DNA of 12,951 nucleotides, taken from Micavibrio sp. UBA2705. Lineage in GTDB: Bacteria; Pseudomonadota; Alphaproteobacteria; Micavibrionales; Micavibrionaceae. Below, in pieces: positions 1 to 6,538 of the stretch. The notes beneath the pieces are model-generated. The model was not told the origin of the DNA. It made no database searches and saw only the letters and a program-made list of their open reading frames with translations. Position 1 is the stretch's first letter. Each line of letters starts with the position of its first letter. The stretch spans positions 1 through 12,951 of the forward strand of contig DELD01000022.1 of the NCBI GenBank assembly GCA_002354205.1, in the 5' to 3' direction. Both the position numbers and the translations under genes were made by a program.

Positions 1-111
1 TTTAATAATTGTTACATTGGCCTGCCAGCCCCGCCTGATAAGCAGCTTGGCAAAGGAATAGATTTATGCCTTGCAGATTAAAAATGTCAGGCCAATGTAA
101 CAATTATTAAA
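1..111. repeat. 24-bp perfect inverted repeat with 63-nt spacer upstream of trcR
   Basis: Positions 1-24 and 88-111 are exact reverse complements; the inner ends are CCTG and CAGG and the outer ends are TTTAATAATT and AATTATTAAA. The spacer (25-87) has a GC-rich left half and an AT-rich right half. The right arm ends three bases before the AGGA ribosome-binding site of trcR. The left arm touches the window edge, so it may be longer and its flank cannot be seen. It could be a small non-autonomous transposon (MITE) with terminal repeats, an invertible promoter segment, or a long-stem leader RNA. The sequence does not decide between these. No second copy was noticed in the window. Confidence 0.85.
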
Positions 112-126
112 TACAGGAAAACTGTT

Positions 127-813
127 ATGAGCAATCAAGTTGATTTAGACACACCGCTAATGCCAAAAGCGAAAGCTGTATGGTTAATCGAAAATACAGC
201 ATTATCATTTGGCCAAATTGGCGCGTTTTGTGGCATGCACTCAGTTGAAGTACAAGCCCTAGCAGATGAAGATATTGGCCGTGGCATGGTTGGCCGCAGC
301 CCGATTGATGATGGAGAACTAACGCAAGAACAGATCGACGCGTGTCAGGCTGACGTTAATGCAGAACTTCGTATTAACCGCACAGCAAATTCAAGCCTAC
401 GCAGCCGCTCAAAAGGCCCTCGTTACACACCAGTGGCGAAGCGCGGCGACAAACCAAACGCGATTGCATTCCTCGTTAAGCATCACGATGAGCTTACCGA
501 CGCACAGATTTGTAAACTTGTTGGTACAACAAAGCCGACAATTAAATCTATACGCGAAAAAACACATGCGAGCATGTCAACATTAAAACCAAACAGCCCT
601 GCTGACCTTGGCCTATGTACATATGTAGAACTTGATGAAGCCATCAATAAAGCACTCAGAGCCAAAGGCATCGACCCTGAGGCACGCAAAAAAGAGCAAG
701 ACGCAGAAAAAGCAGCTGCACTTAGCGAAGACAAACCATCTGAACAACACAGTTCAGGCTTTGACTTCTCAGCATTCATGAGCACAAGCGCATCTTCAAA
801 CCAAGATTCATAA
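127..813 (+). CDS. trcR: DUF1013 family cell-cycle transcriptional regulator (TrcR-like)
   Basis: The protein has 228 residues and is recognised as the DUF1013 family, which is confined largely to Alphaproteobacteria and is annotated as cell cycle transcriptional regulator TrcR. Two helix-turn-helix-like segments are visible. One is near residues 17-48 (AVWLIENTALSFGQIGAFCG onward) and the other near 110-145 (the stretch around LTDAQICKLVGTTKPTIKSI). Between them lies a basic, Ser/Arg-rich linker (residues 84-106). The C-terminus from about residue 180 is low-complexity, charged and then Ser-rich, and is probably disordered. The ATG at 127 follows AGGA at 115-118 with eight bases between, a good ribosome-binding site. 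The gene is alone on the plus strand, between the inverted repeat at 1-111 and a hairpin terminator at 843-873. The family assignment is firm; the regulatory role is family knowledge and is not visible here. Confidence 0.9.
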   Translation: MSNQVDLDTPLMPKAKAVWLIENTALSFGQIGAFCGMHSVEVQALADEDIGRGMVGRSPIDDGELTQEQIDACQADVNAELRINRTANSSLRSRSKGPRYTPVAKRGDKPNAIAFLVKHHDELTDAQICKLVGTTKPTIKSIREKTHASMSTLKPNSPADLGLCTYVELDEAINKALRAKGIDPEARKKEQDAEKAAALSEDKPSEQHSSGFDFSAFMSTSASSNQDS

Positions 814-842
814 ACAGCTCAGCTTTTAAACGAAACAAAATG

Positions 843-873
843 AAAAGGCATCGAGAATTTCGATGCCTTTTTT
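843..873 (+). terminator. Intrinsic terminator of trcR, possibly bidirectional
   Basis: A 12-bp stem (AAAAGGCATCGA at 843-854 with its complement at 860-871) encloses a five-base loop and is followed by more T, giving a run of six T at 868-873. Read from the minus strand, the hairpin is followed by TTTTC. It could therefore also stop the facing DUF465 transcript, whose stop codon lies about 28 bases before it. Confidence 0.85.
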
Positions 874-900
874 ATATCCCTAACAATAAGAAAATGCGAC

Positions 901-1065
901 TTAGTTGCTTAATTCCAATAATTCGTCATTAATCGTTAATTTCTGCGCCTTCAAACGATGCAAAGCCACCTCATCAGGCGATGGTCTCTTTTCTTCGTCT
1001 GAGATTTTAAGATCAAGGCGCTGCTTTCGCTGCTTCAAAGAATGAATACGATTTTCTTCAGACAT
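901..1065 (-). CDS. Small DUF465 (YdcH-like) protein
   Basis: The 54-residue protein begins MSEENRIHSLKQRKQRLDLK and matches the short, charged, helical DUF465/YdcH family that is common in Alphaproteobacteria. These proteins are predicted to be a single helical hairpin or coiled coil; their molecular function is not established. The frame stays open 20 codons further upstream, to 1125, but the ATG at 1065 is chosen because AGGAG precedes it with a five-base spacing and the family normally starts here. The protein is about a third Lys, Arg, Glu and Asp and has no Cys. It faces trcR across the hairpin at 843-873. Upstream is a candidate CtrA-type promoter (1164-1201). The family call is fairly secure; no function is inferred. 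Confidence 0.85.
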   Translation of the reverse strand: MSEENRIHSLKQRKQRLDLKISDEEKRPSPDEVALHRLKAQKLTINDELLELSN

Positions 1066-1163
1066 AGATTCTCCTGCTCGTAAATTTAAAAAATGTAATA
1101 CATCAACGCGCAACAGCGTATGCAAACACAGATAACGGTAAACATTACGCCATTATTCTTACA

Positions 1164-1201
1164 GTTTTAGTATTTCATGGATTTTATTAAGAGCGCGTTA
1201 A
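1164..1201 (-). promoter_or_regulatory. Candidate CtrA-dependent promoter upstream of the DUF465 gene
   Basis: A perfect TTAA-N7-TTAA, the CtrA box consensus, lies at 1187-1201. On the minus strand it is followed after 15 bases by ACTAAAAC (1171-1164), which matches seven of eight positions of the Caulobacter-type -10 element GCTANAWC. Transcription would start near 1157 and leave a leader of about 90 bases before the DUF465 ATG at 1065. The match is seen directly. That CtrA binds here is inference, and chance occurrence in AT-rich DNA is possible. Confidence 0.45.
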
Positions 1202-1253
1202 CAAGCGAACGATCACCTCACATTATCTACAGCAAAACTATAAAAATATTTAT

Positions 1254-2891
1254 TTACTCTGCTACCAAGCGTGTTTTACGTAGCTGCCCAGAGCGCTCTA
1301 ATATAGGGTATGAGACTGATGTTATCAGGCTTTGAATACGTACAAGGTCACGGATGATATCGGTATGCATAGAACTGGTCGCTAACGTTTCAGGCACGCC
1401 ATCCGCAATACGACGTAAATGCCGCTCGGAAGATTCCTGCTCGCCTTTTTTGAAGTCGCCTTTAACCACAAACAAACGGCGCGCAAGCTCAGGGTCTTCG
1501 GTAATGAAAACGTTACGCGAAAGCTTTAAACTATCTAATGTTGTCTCAAAGAACATACGAATATCTTTAAAACCTTCATCTGAGAACACCTTTTGTTTTT
1601 CTATTTTTTTACGCGCCATATGAATAAGGCTACGGTCAACAATATCTCCGGCATGTTCAATACTTGTCGCATAAGACATGATAAGCAAGTGACGCTCAGC
1701 ATCCGCGCCATCCACGCCAGAAGCCCCTACCCGCGCAATATATGTTTTTATCGATTTATATAACTCATCAATAAAATCATCCATTTCACGCACGCGCCCA
1801 AGTATGTCGGCATTATTGGTTCTAAACAGTTGATAAACGCAATAGAGAAGCTCTTCAAGTTTATCTGTCATCCGCAGCACTTCGCGTGAAGCGTTAGACA
1901 GGGCCACTGTGGGCATTTCAAGGTCATTATTATCAAGGTATAAAGGCGCGCCCGCAGCAGGCTCTAACGTTTTCGTTTTGCCGAACTTTTCAACAACGCC
2001 GGATATCTGGCGGCAGAATGGTAGGAACATAATACCTAAGACAATATTAAACGTCATATGGAATGACACGATGACTTGCGGATGTAACAGATCCACACTT
2101 TCAAAAAATTTAAGGATATAAGGCATTGCAGCCATAGCGACAAGAACACCAAATAGCCTGACAAATAAATTCGCCAGCGGTAACCTAAAGCTGTTCTCTT
2201 TATCTTTCATTGTCGCAAATAATGCAGGAAGTACGCCGCCAATATTTGCGCCAAGAACCATAGCAAGGCCAAGTTCTAGCGGCAGAGGCAATGCGGCAAT
2301 AAGCAGAACCATAGCAAGTGAAGAATGAAACATCCACGTGATAACGCCTGCAATAAGGATAGGGAATATGTGGTCGTTTTCTAATGGCTTAAGCATCAAA
2401 AGGAAAAGTTCCGATTCCTGTAGAGGCGCAGACGTTAGCTTCACAAGCTTTAAGGCCATTAACATCAAACCAATACCAATCAAAACATGGCCGATATGCT
2501 TTAATTGCGCCTTTTTATCCTTTAACTGATAAACAATATAACCAATAACCAACAAAAGAGATGCGAGCCATGAAAGGTCAAAAGTCAGCACTTGCGCAAC
2601 GATAGTTGTCCCCGTATCCGCGCCAAGTATCACGGCTATGGCAGCAGGCAGTGTAATTAAGCCACTCGAAAGGAAGGAGCTAACGATAAGAGTTGTCGCC
2701 GTAGAGCTTTGCAGTACAAGAGTGAACAAAAGCCCAGCAAAGAAAGATTTAATACGGCTAGACGTTGAATATGATAAAAAGTCGCGTAATTTAGCACCAA
2801 AAGCACGCATCATTCCATTGCGGACCATTTGCAGCCCCCAAAGCAACATGACAACGCCGCCAAAGATGTTAATAAGAATAAGTGTAGGCAC
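1254..2891 (-). CDS. Na+/phosphate symporter-like protein (Na/Pi-cotransporter II) with PhoU-like C-terminal domain
   Basis: The protein has 545 residues. Residues 1 to about 300 hold many hydrophobic helices with the duplicated Na/Pi-cotransporter signature. The first repeat has QSSTAT (61-66) and GADTGTT (90-96), and the second has HSSLAM (189-194) and GANIGG (214-219). Residues about 325-535 are soluble and helical, resembling a PhoU-like domain, as in the NptA/YjbB type of bacterial protein. The expected role is sodium-coupled phosphate movement across the inner membrane; for YjbB-type proteins export has been described, so direction is uncertain. The start is GTG: an in-frame TAA lies immediately before it, so it is the first possible start, and AAAAAGG lies ten bases upstream. 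The gene has its own promoter at 2951-2979. No PhoB gene or phosphate operon is adjacent, and I see no clear terminator after the stop. Confidence 0.88.
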   Translation of the reverse strand: MPTLILINIFGGVVMLLWGLQMVRNGMMRAFGAKLRDFLSYSTSSRIKSFFAGLLFTLVLQSSTATTLIVSSFLSSGLITLPAAIAVILGADTGTTIVAQVLTFDLSWLASLLLVIGYIVYQLKDKKAQLKHIGHVLIGIGLMLMALKLVKLTSAPLQESELFLLMLKPLENDHIFPILIAGVITWMFHSSLAMVLLIAALPLPLELGLAMVLGANIGGVLPALFATMKDKENSFRLPLANLFVRLFGVLVAMAAMPYILKFFESVDLLHPQVIVSFHMTFNIVLGIMFLPFCRQISGVVEKFGKTKTLEPAAGAPLYLDNNDLEMPTVALSNASREVLRMTDKLEELLYCVYQLFRTNNADILGRVREMDDFIDELYKSIKTYIARVGASGVDGADAERHLLIMSYATSIEHAGDIVDRSLIHMARKKIEKQKVFSDEGFKDIRMFFETTLDSLKLSRNVFITEDPELARRLFVVKGDFKKGEQESSERHLRRIADGVPETLATSSMHTDIIRDLVRIQSLITSVSYPILERSGQLRKTRLVAE

Positions 2892-2950
2892 TTATAGCAA
2901 ACCTTTTTAGAAATAATGCACGCATAGCGCAATAATTATATTAGGCTTAC

Positions 2951-2979
2951 AGCATAGAGTTTCCGCAAGGTGCGGTCAA
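2951..2979 (-). promoter_or_regulatory. Sigma70-type promoter for the Na/Pi symporter gene
   Basis: On the minus strand, TTGACC (2979-2974) is followed after exactly 17 bases by TATGCT (2956-2951). These match five and four of six consensus positions. The start point would be near 2944, giving a leader of about 50 bases to the GTG at 2891. It separates this gene transcriptionally from the DUF924 gene upstream. Confidence 0.6.
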
Positions 2980-3018
2980 GTGAGATTGAGAAAAATTCAT
3001 ATAAAACGAAGTCTTGGC

Positions 3019-3552
3019 TTAGTTTTTATCAACAAAAGCCAATTCTTTATCAGGCGCATTATTAAGTCCTGCACAAAGCACACTTGAATCAGCCGCGCAG
3101 AAGACTGTGAAAGCTTTTTGGGCGCGCAAATATGTGACCGGCTCAATATCTTTGATTGCCGCGCATGCCTGCACAGCGCGCGAAAGGTCTTTCTCGTGGT
3201 CGCTATGCAGCATTGCTGTATAGAAAAACTTGCGCTTAGATGCTTTGAATATTTGATCATAGCCCTTATCTAAGGCGCTATTACCCGCAATAGCAGCCTT
3301 CACTGCACCATCAAAGGCTTTATAATCACCGCGGTACATATAATGAGGAAAAACACCCGTTAACAGCACAAAAGCCAGCGCCCCGTCTGGTGTTGATTGC
3401 CATTCATCGCATAGCCCTTGGAGGGCGAGATCATAAGCGAGGGCAAAACGCTCTTTAATTTCAAAATCAAACGCAGGGTTTACCATGTCCCATTGCTTAG
3501 GATGAATTTCATCGAACCAAAATTTTAATATCGACTGTACTGTATTTTGCAT
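3019..3552 (-). CDS. DUF924 family protein, divergent
   Basis: The 177-residue protein matches DUF924, a soluble, all-helical family with a TPR-like fold and no established function. Landmarks are LKFWFDE near the N-terminus (9-15), QW (20-21), the FD..IKERF region (28-36), the MYRGDYKAFD stretch (72-81) and the FFYTAMLHSDHEKDL region (109-123). The central family motif is usually of the form LLDQFPRNMYRG; here it reads LLTGVFPHYMYRG (63-75), so several of its most conserved residues differ. Length is close to the family norm. The ATG at 3552 follows AAGG with a five-base spacing. The upstream region has four GANTC sites. Family membership is likely; whether it keeps the usual activity is unclear. 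Confidence 0.8.
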   Translation of the reverse strand: MQNTVQSILKFWFDEIHPKQWDMVNPAFDFEIKERFALAYDLALQGLCDEWQSTPDGALAFVLLTGVFPHYMYRGDYKAFDGAVKAAIAGNSALDKGYDQIFKASKRKFFYTAMLHSDHEKDLSRAVQACAAIKDIEPVTYLRAQKAFTVFCAADSSVLCAGLNNAPDKELAFVDKN

Positions 3553-3581
3553 TTAAACCTTAATAACTCTAAAAGAATAAC

Positions 3582-3642
3582 GAATCACTATTGACAGTAT
3601 GAATCAAAACGAATCGCTTGCCTAGTGTTATTTTACAGAGTC
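3582..3642. promoter_or_regulatory. Cluster of four GANTC (CcrM-type) sites upstream of the DUF924 gene
   Basis: GAATC occurs at 3582-3586, 3601-3605 and 3611-3615, and GAGTC at 3638-3642. GANTC is the target of the cell-cycle methyltransferase CcrM in most Alphaproteobacteria. The sites fall 30-90 bases upstream of the DUF924 ATG, where its promoter should be. I saw only a poor sigma70-like match there (TAGGCA, 17 bases, CATACT on the minus strand). The motif cluster is seen directly; methylation control is inference. Confidence 0.4.
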
Positions 3643-3677
3643 ATTAATATTAAGGAGCAATACGCTTCAAGCTAGCC

Positions 3678-4148
3678 CTATTCATCCGATCGTAACGCCA
3701 CATCTTCCGCCTCTATACCCGCAGCAGACCCCGAAGGATCGTCTTGTTCATACAAAGCCGGCACGTCATGTTCGCTAGCCTTTGCCGCAGCAGCAGCGCG
3801 CGCTGCATCTGCTTCACGCATACGCTTATCGTTCAAACGTGCTTGCTCCTCTTTTTTAAATTGCTCTTGCTGAATATATTGTGACAATGCAGCTTCGGCA
3901 GTTTTATCACAGCGCAAAGTAAGCCAAGACAAAACCAAAGCTGGTGTAAAGGGCAAAAGAATAATTCCTAGCATCACAAGGGTAAAAGCTTCAACCAGTT
4001 CACGCCCTTTCATGTAACCGCTATACAGCAATAAAAAGACAAAGAAGCCCACAATAAAAAATATCAAAGAAAAAATGCGATACATTTTTACTTTAAGAAT
4101 AGCTTCGCGGATTGTCGGGTCTTTAATATACATATTGTTTACGTTCAT
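3678..4148 (-). CDS. Hypothetical two-helix membrane protein with charged C-terminal tail
   Basis: I do not recognise this 156-residue protein. Residues about 23-43 and 54-77 are strongly hydrophobic and should form two membrane helices joined by a short, charged turn (YMKGRELVE). The rest is soluble: residues 82-126 are rich in Ala, Glu, Lys, Gln and Arg and look like a long helix or coiled coil, including a run of Ala. The last 25 residues are acidic and probably disordered. No catalytic motif or lipobox is visible. The ATG at 4148 has no good Shine-Dalgarno; ATG codons at residues 6 and 22 are alternatives, and the residue-22 start would still keep both helices. It lies between the pet terminator and the DUF924 gene, on the same strand. 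Coding status rests on the helix pattern and the length of the frame. Confidence 0.65.
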   Translation of the reverse strand: MNVNNMYIKDPTIREAILKVKMYRIFSLIFFIVGFFVFLLLYSGYMKGRELVEAFTLVMLGIILLPFTPALVLSWLTLRCDKTAEAALSQYIQQEQFKKEEQARLNDKRMREADAARAAAAAKASEHDVPALYEQDDPSGSAAGIEAEDVALRSDE

Positions 4149-4190
4149 ATTTTTAGTGGTTCAACATTAATACAGCATTACCATATTAAC

Positions 4191-4223
4191 AAAAAAGTCC
4201 TAACAAATTATTGTTAGGACTTT
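4191..4223 (-). terminator. Intrinsic terminator of the petABC operon
   Basis: AAAGTCCTAACAA (4194-4206) and its exact complement (4211-4223) form a 13-bp stem with a four-base loop. Read on the minus strand the stem runs into six T (4196-4191). It lies about 36 bases after the petC stop codon and separates the bc1 operon from the membrane-protein gene. Confidence 0.9.
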
Positions 4224-4259
4224 CTAATATACAGATAATGTAAGCAGCCGCAACTGACT

Positions 4260-5027
4260 TTAATGCAGATCGCTCCAAATTTTACGCTTCACGCCATACA
4301 TGACAAAAGCAAAAATTGTTAGGAAGATGATGACTTTAATCCCCATACGCTTACGGACTTCTAATTCAGGCTCTGCGGCCCAATTTAGGAAATGTGATAC
4401 GTCAGAAGCATATTGGTCAACCGTTGTTGGGCTGCCGTCTTCATACATGACTTGGTCATCAATTAATGGGGTTGGCATCGCGATAACACCGCCAGACATA
4501 TATTTGTTGTAATACTGACCAGGCATAAGGTGTACATGCTCTGGCGCATCTTCGTAGCCCGTCAAAATCGCATGAAGATAATCCGCTCCGCCAACACGCG
4601 CCTTAGTGATTAATGATAAATCAGGTGGTAACGCACCGTTATTTGCGTATTTTGCTGCTGCATCATTTGCAAATGGGCTTGGGAACATATCCGATGGACG
4701 CGCTGCGCGCTCAAACATTTCGCCTTCATCATCAGGGCCATCCATGACCGTATACTCAGCCGCAATCGCCTTGATCTGCCCTTCGCTATAACCAAGCGCC
4801 TCCAAGTTACGGAACGCAATACGCTTCATTGAATGGCATGATGCACAGACTGATTTAAACACTAAGAAACCACGCTGTAGCGCCGCCTTATCATATGTGC
4901 CAAACGGCCCAGAAAAGCTCCACTCCATTTTTGGTGGTTTCACAGCATCACCTGCCGCATGCGCAATATTAACAGAGCCAAGCATTGCAAAAGCAACGAA
5001 TAAAACTGAGACAATAGATTTTTTCAT
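4260..5027 (-). CDS. petC: Cytochrome c1, heme-bearing subunit of the bc1 complex
   Basis: This subunit accepts electrons from the Rieske protein and passes them to a soluble or membrane c-type cytochrome on the periplasmic side. The 255-residue precursor has a signal peptide with likely cleavage after AHA (about residue 24). The covalent heme site is CASCH (61-65). The probable axial Met is M184 in GGVIAMPTPL, and NGALPPDLSLI (130-140) is also typical of the family. One C-terminal membrane helix (about 229-246) is followed by a short, basic cytoplasmic end. AGGA lies seven bases before the ATG. It is last in petA-petB-petC, 26 bases after petB, and is followed by the terminator at 4191-4223. 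It is a separate gene, not the fused petB-petC (fbcH) form known in some Alphaproteobacteria. Confidence 0.96.
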   Translation of the reverse strand: MKKSIVSVLFVAFAMLGSVNIAHAAGDAVKPPKMEWSFSGPFGTYDKAALQRGFLVFKSVCASCHSMKRIAFRNLEALGYSEGQIKAIAAEYTVMDGPDDEGEMFERAARPSDMFPSPFANDAAAKYANNGALPPDLSLITKARVGGADYLHAILTGYEDAPEHVHLMPGQYYNKYMSGGVIAMPTPLIDDQVMYEDGSPTTVDQYASDVSHFLNWAAEPELEVRKRMGIKVIIFLTIFAFVMYGVKRKIWSDLH

Positions 5028-5053
5028 TTTATTTTCCTTTTACTCTAACTGGT

Positions 5054-6475
5054 CTATTTGCTATCAGCCGCTTTCGCAGCCTTTTTATCAAGCACAGCCT
5101 GATGAATAGACTCCGGAATTGGCAATGCAACTTCTTTGCGCGATAGCAATGGCAACAGCACAAGGAAGAACAAGAAGTAATAAACAGTGAAGAACTGAGC
5201 CAACATTGTATTATCAACCTTCAGCACCATGGGTGCTTTCTCTTCGGCTGCGTGATCTTCGCCTGCTGGCGCGGCATGAGCCACTTCACCATGATGGTCA
5301 TCAACAGCACACGCAGCTTCTGAGCCTATACATGTCTGCCAATACACACGGTCAGCGGGCTGAGAGCCTGCATAACCAAGCACAAACACACCAAAAACAA
5401 AAACCAATAAAAGCTTTTTGAATTGTGGGCGGTAACGTGCAGAGCGCACGGGGTGCGTATCAAGCCATGGCATGATAAGCAACATAACAATCGCACCAAA
5501 CATAGCAAGTACGCCGCCAAGCTTCGCTTCGATAAAGACAATATCCGTAAATGGAATGCCAATATCAAATGTAATCGCACGTAAAATCGCATAGAAAGGT
5601 AAGAAATACCATTCAGGTACAATATGCGCAGGCGTTACAAGCGGGTTCGCAGGAATGTAGTTATCGGGGTGTCCCAATGCATTTGGCAAGAAGAAGACAA
5701 ACGCGGCATAAATTGTAATAAATACAACCAAACCAAATGTGTCCTTCATTGTGTAATATGGGTGGAAAGGCAATGTGTCTTGCTTACCCTTTGCTTCAAC
5801 GCCTGAAGGGTTGTTTGAGCCTGTCACGTGTAGCGCCCAAACATGTAAGAACACAACCGCGCAAATCACGAATGGCAACAAGTAATGCAGCGCAAAGAAA
5901 CGTTTCAACGTTGGGTTATCGACCGAGAAACCGCCCCAAAGCAATGTCACAATATCATCACCGACAATTGGAATAGCAGAGAACAAGTTAGTAATAACAG
6001 TCGCGCCCCAGTAAGACATCTGCCCCCAAGGAAGCACATACCCCATAAAGGCTGTCGCCATCATAAGAAGGAAGATCACAACGCCAAGTATCCAAAGCAG
6101 TTCACGTGGTTGCTTATACGAACCGTAATACATGCCGCGGAAAATATGTGTATACACCGCGATAAAGAAGAATGATGCGCCGTTCATGTGAATATAACGG
6201 ATCAACCAGCCATAATTCACATCACGCATGATGCGTTCTGTTGCATCGAAAGCGAGCGCCGTATCTGCCGTGTACTGCATAGCGAGCGTAATGCCCGTTA
6301 CAATCATTGTCACAAGCATGAACATCGCAATAGCGCCGAAATTCCAAAAGTAATTGAAATTCTTCGGTGTCGGGAATACGCCGTATTCCTTTTGCATTAA
6401 TGTAAACACAGGTAGGCGGCTATCAATCCACTCTACCGCTGGGTTTTTAAATTTCTCACGCTGTCCGCCAGCCAT
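5054..6475 (-). CDS. petB: Cytochrome b of the bc1 complex, with an extra periplasmic loop
   Basis: This is the membrane core of quinol:cytochrome c oxidoreductase, carrying hemes bL and bH and both quinone sites. The heme ligands are in place: H96 and H110 in helix B, H197 and H211 in helix D, with the 13-residue spacing typical of the family. PEWY (287-290) of the quinol oxidation site is intact, and the N-terminal and C-terminal halves are in one chain, as in proteobacterial bc1. At 473 residues it is longer than the usual 400-430. The surplus is mostly between helices G and H: after PADRVY (373-378) comes a segment of about 45 residues with two Cys (C382, C389), at least four His and many Asp/Glu. 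By the standard topology this loop faces the periplasm. A short Lys/Ala-rich tail ends the protein. AGGAG lies seven bases before the ATG. Confidence 0.96.
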   Translation of the reverse strand: MAGGQREKFKNPAVEWIDSRLPVFTLMQKEYGVFPTPKNFNYFWNFGAIAMFMLVTMIVTGITLAMQYTADTALAFDATERIMRDVNYGWLIRYIHMNGASFFFIAVYTHIFRGMYYGSYKQPRELLWILGVVIFLLMMATAFMGYVLPWGQMSYWGATVITNLFSAIPIVGDDIVTLLWGGFSVDNPTLKRFFALHYLLPFVICAVVFLHVWALHVTGSNNPSGVEAKGKQDTLPFHPYYTMKDTFGLVVFITIYAAFVFFLPNALGHPDNYIPANPLVTPAHIVPEWYFLPFYAILRAITFDIGIPFTDIVFIEAKLGGVLAMFGAIVMLLIMPWLDTHPVRSARYRPQFKKLLLVFVFGVFVLGYAGSQPADRVYWQTCIGSEAACAVDDHHGEVAHAAPAGEDHAAEEKAPMVLKVDNTMLAQFFTVYYFLFFLVLLPLLSRKEVALPIPESIHQAVLDKKAAKAADSK

Positions 6476-6502
6476 CTTTAGTCTCCTGATTTATAAACGC
6501 AA

Positions 6503-6533
6503 AATCTTGCAGGCTTATGAAAGCTGCAAGATT
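6503..6533 (-). other. Intercistronic hairpin between petA and petB
   Basis: Positions 6503-6512 pair with 6524-6533, and after a one-base bulge at 6513, positions 6514-6516 pair with 6521-6523. This gives a 13-bp stem with a four-base loop inside the 63-bp petA-petB gap. On the minus strand TTTTGCG follows, so the T tract is short. It may be an RNA processing or stability element, or a weak, partial terminator that lowers petBC relative to petA. Only the structure potential is seen. Confidence 0.6.
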
Positions 6534-6538
6534 GCCAA

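Noticed and set aside
1066..1253. Terminator for the Na/Pi symporter gene, or an extra small gene
   Set aside because: No stable hairpin with a T tract and no convincing frame; the stretch holds only the CtrA-type promoter candidate and AT-rich sequence.
2963..2975. Small GC-rich hairpin (CCGCA-AGG-TGCGG) between the DUF924 and Na/Pi symporter genes
   Set aside because: Only five pairs and no T tract, so not a terminator; it overlaps the -35/spacer of the better-supported promoter at 2951-2979. A resemblance to the Haemophilus uptake signal is imperfect and out of context.
2974..3018. Terminator for the DUF924 gene
   Set aside because: No stem followed by T residues was found; the transcript may run on into the symporter gene or stop by another route.
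3591..3596. Perfect TTGACA on the plus strand
   Set aside because: No -10 element at 15-19 bases, and no plus-strand gene follows.
3644..3653. Ten-base palindrome TTAATATTAA
   Set aside because: Short and AT-only; likely by chance, and its spacing does not fit a CtrA box.
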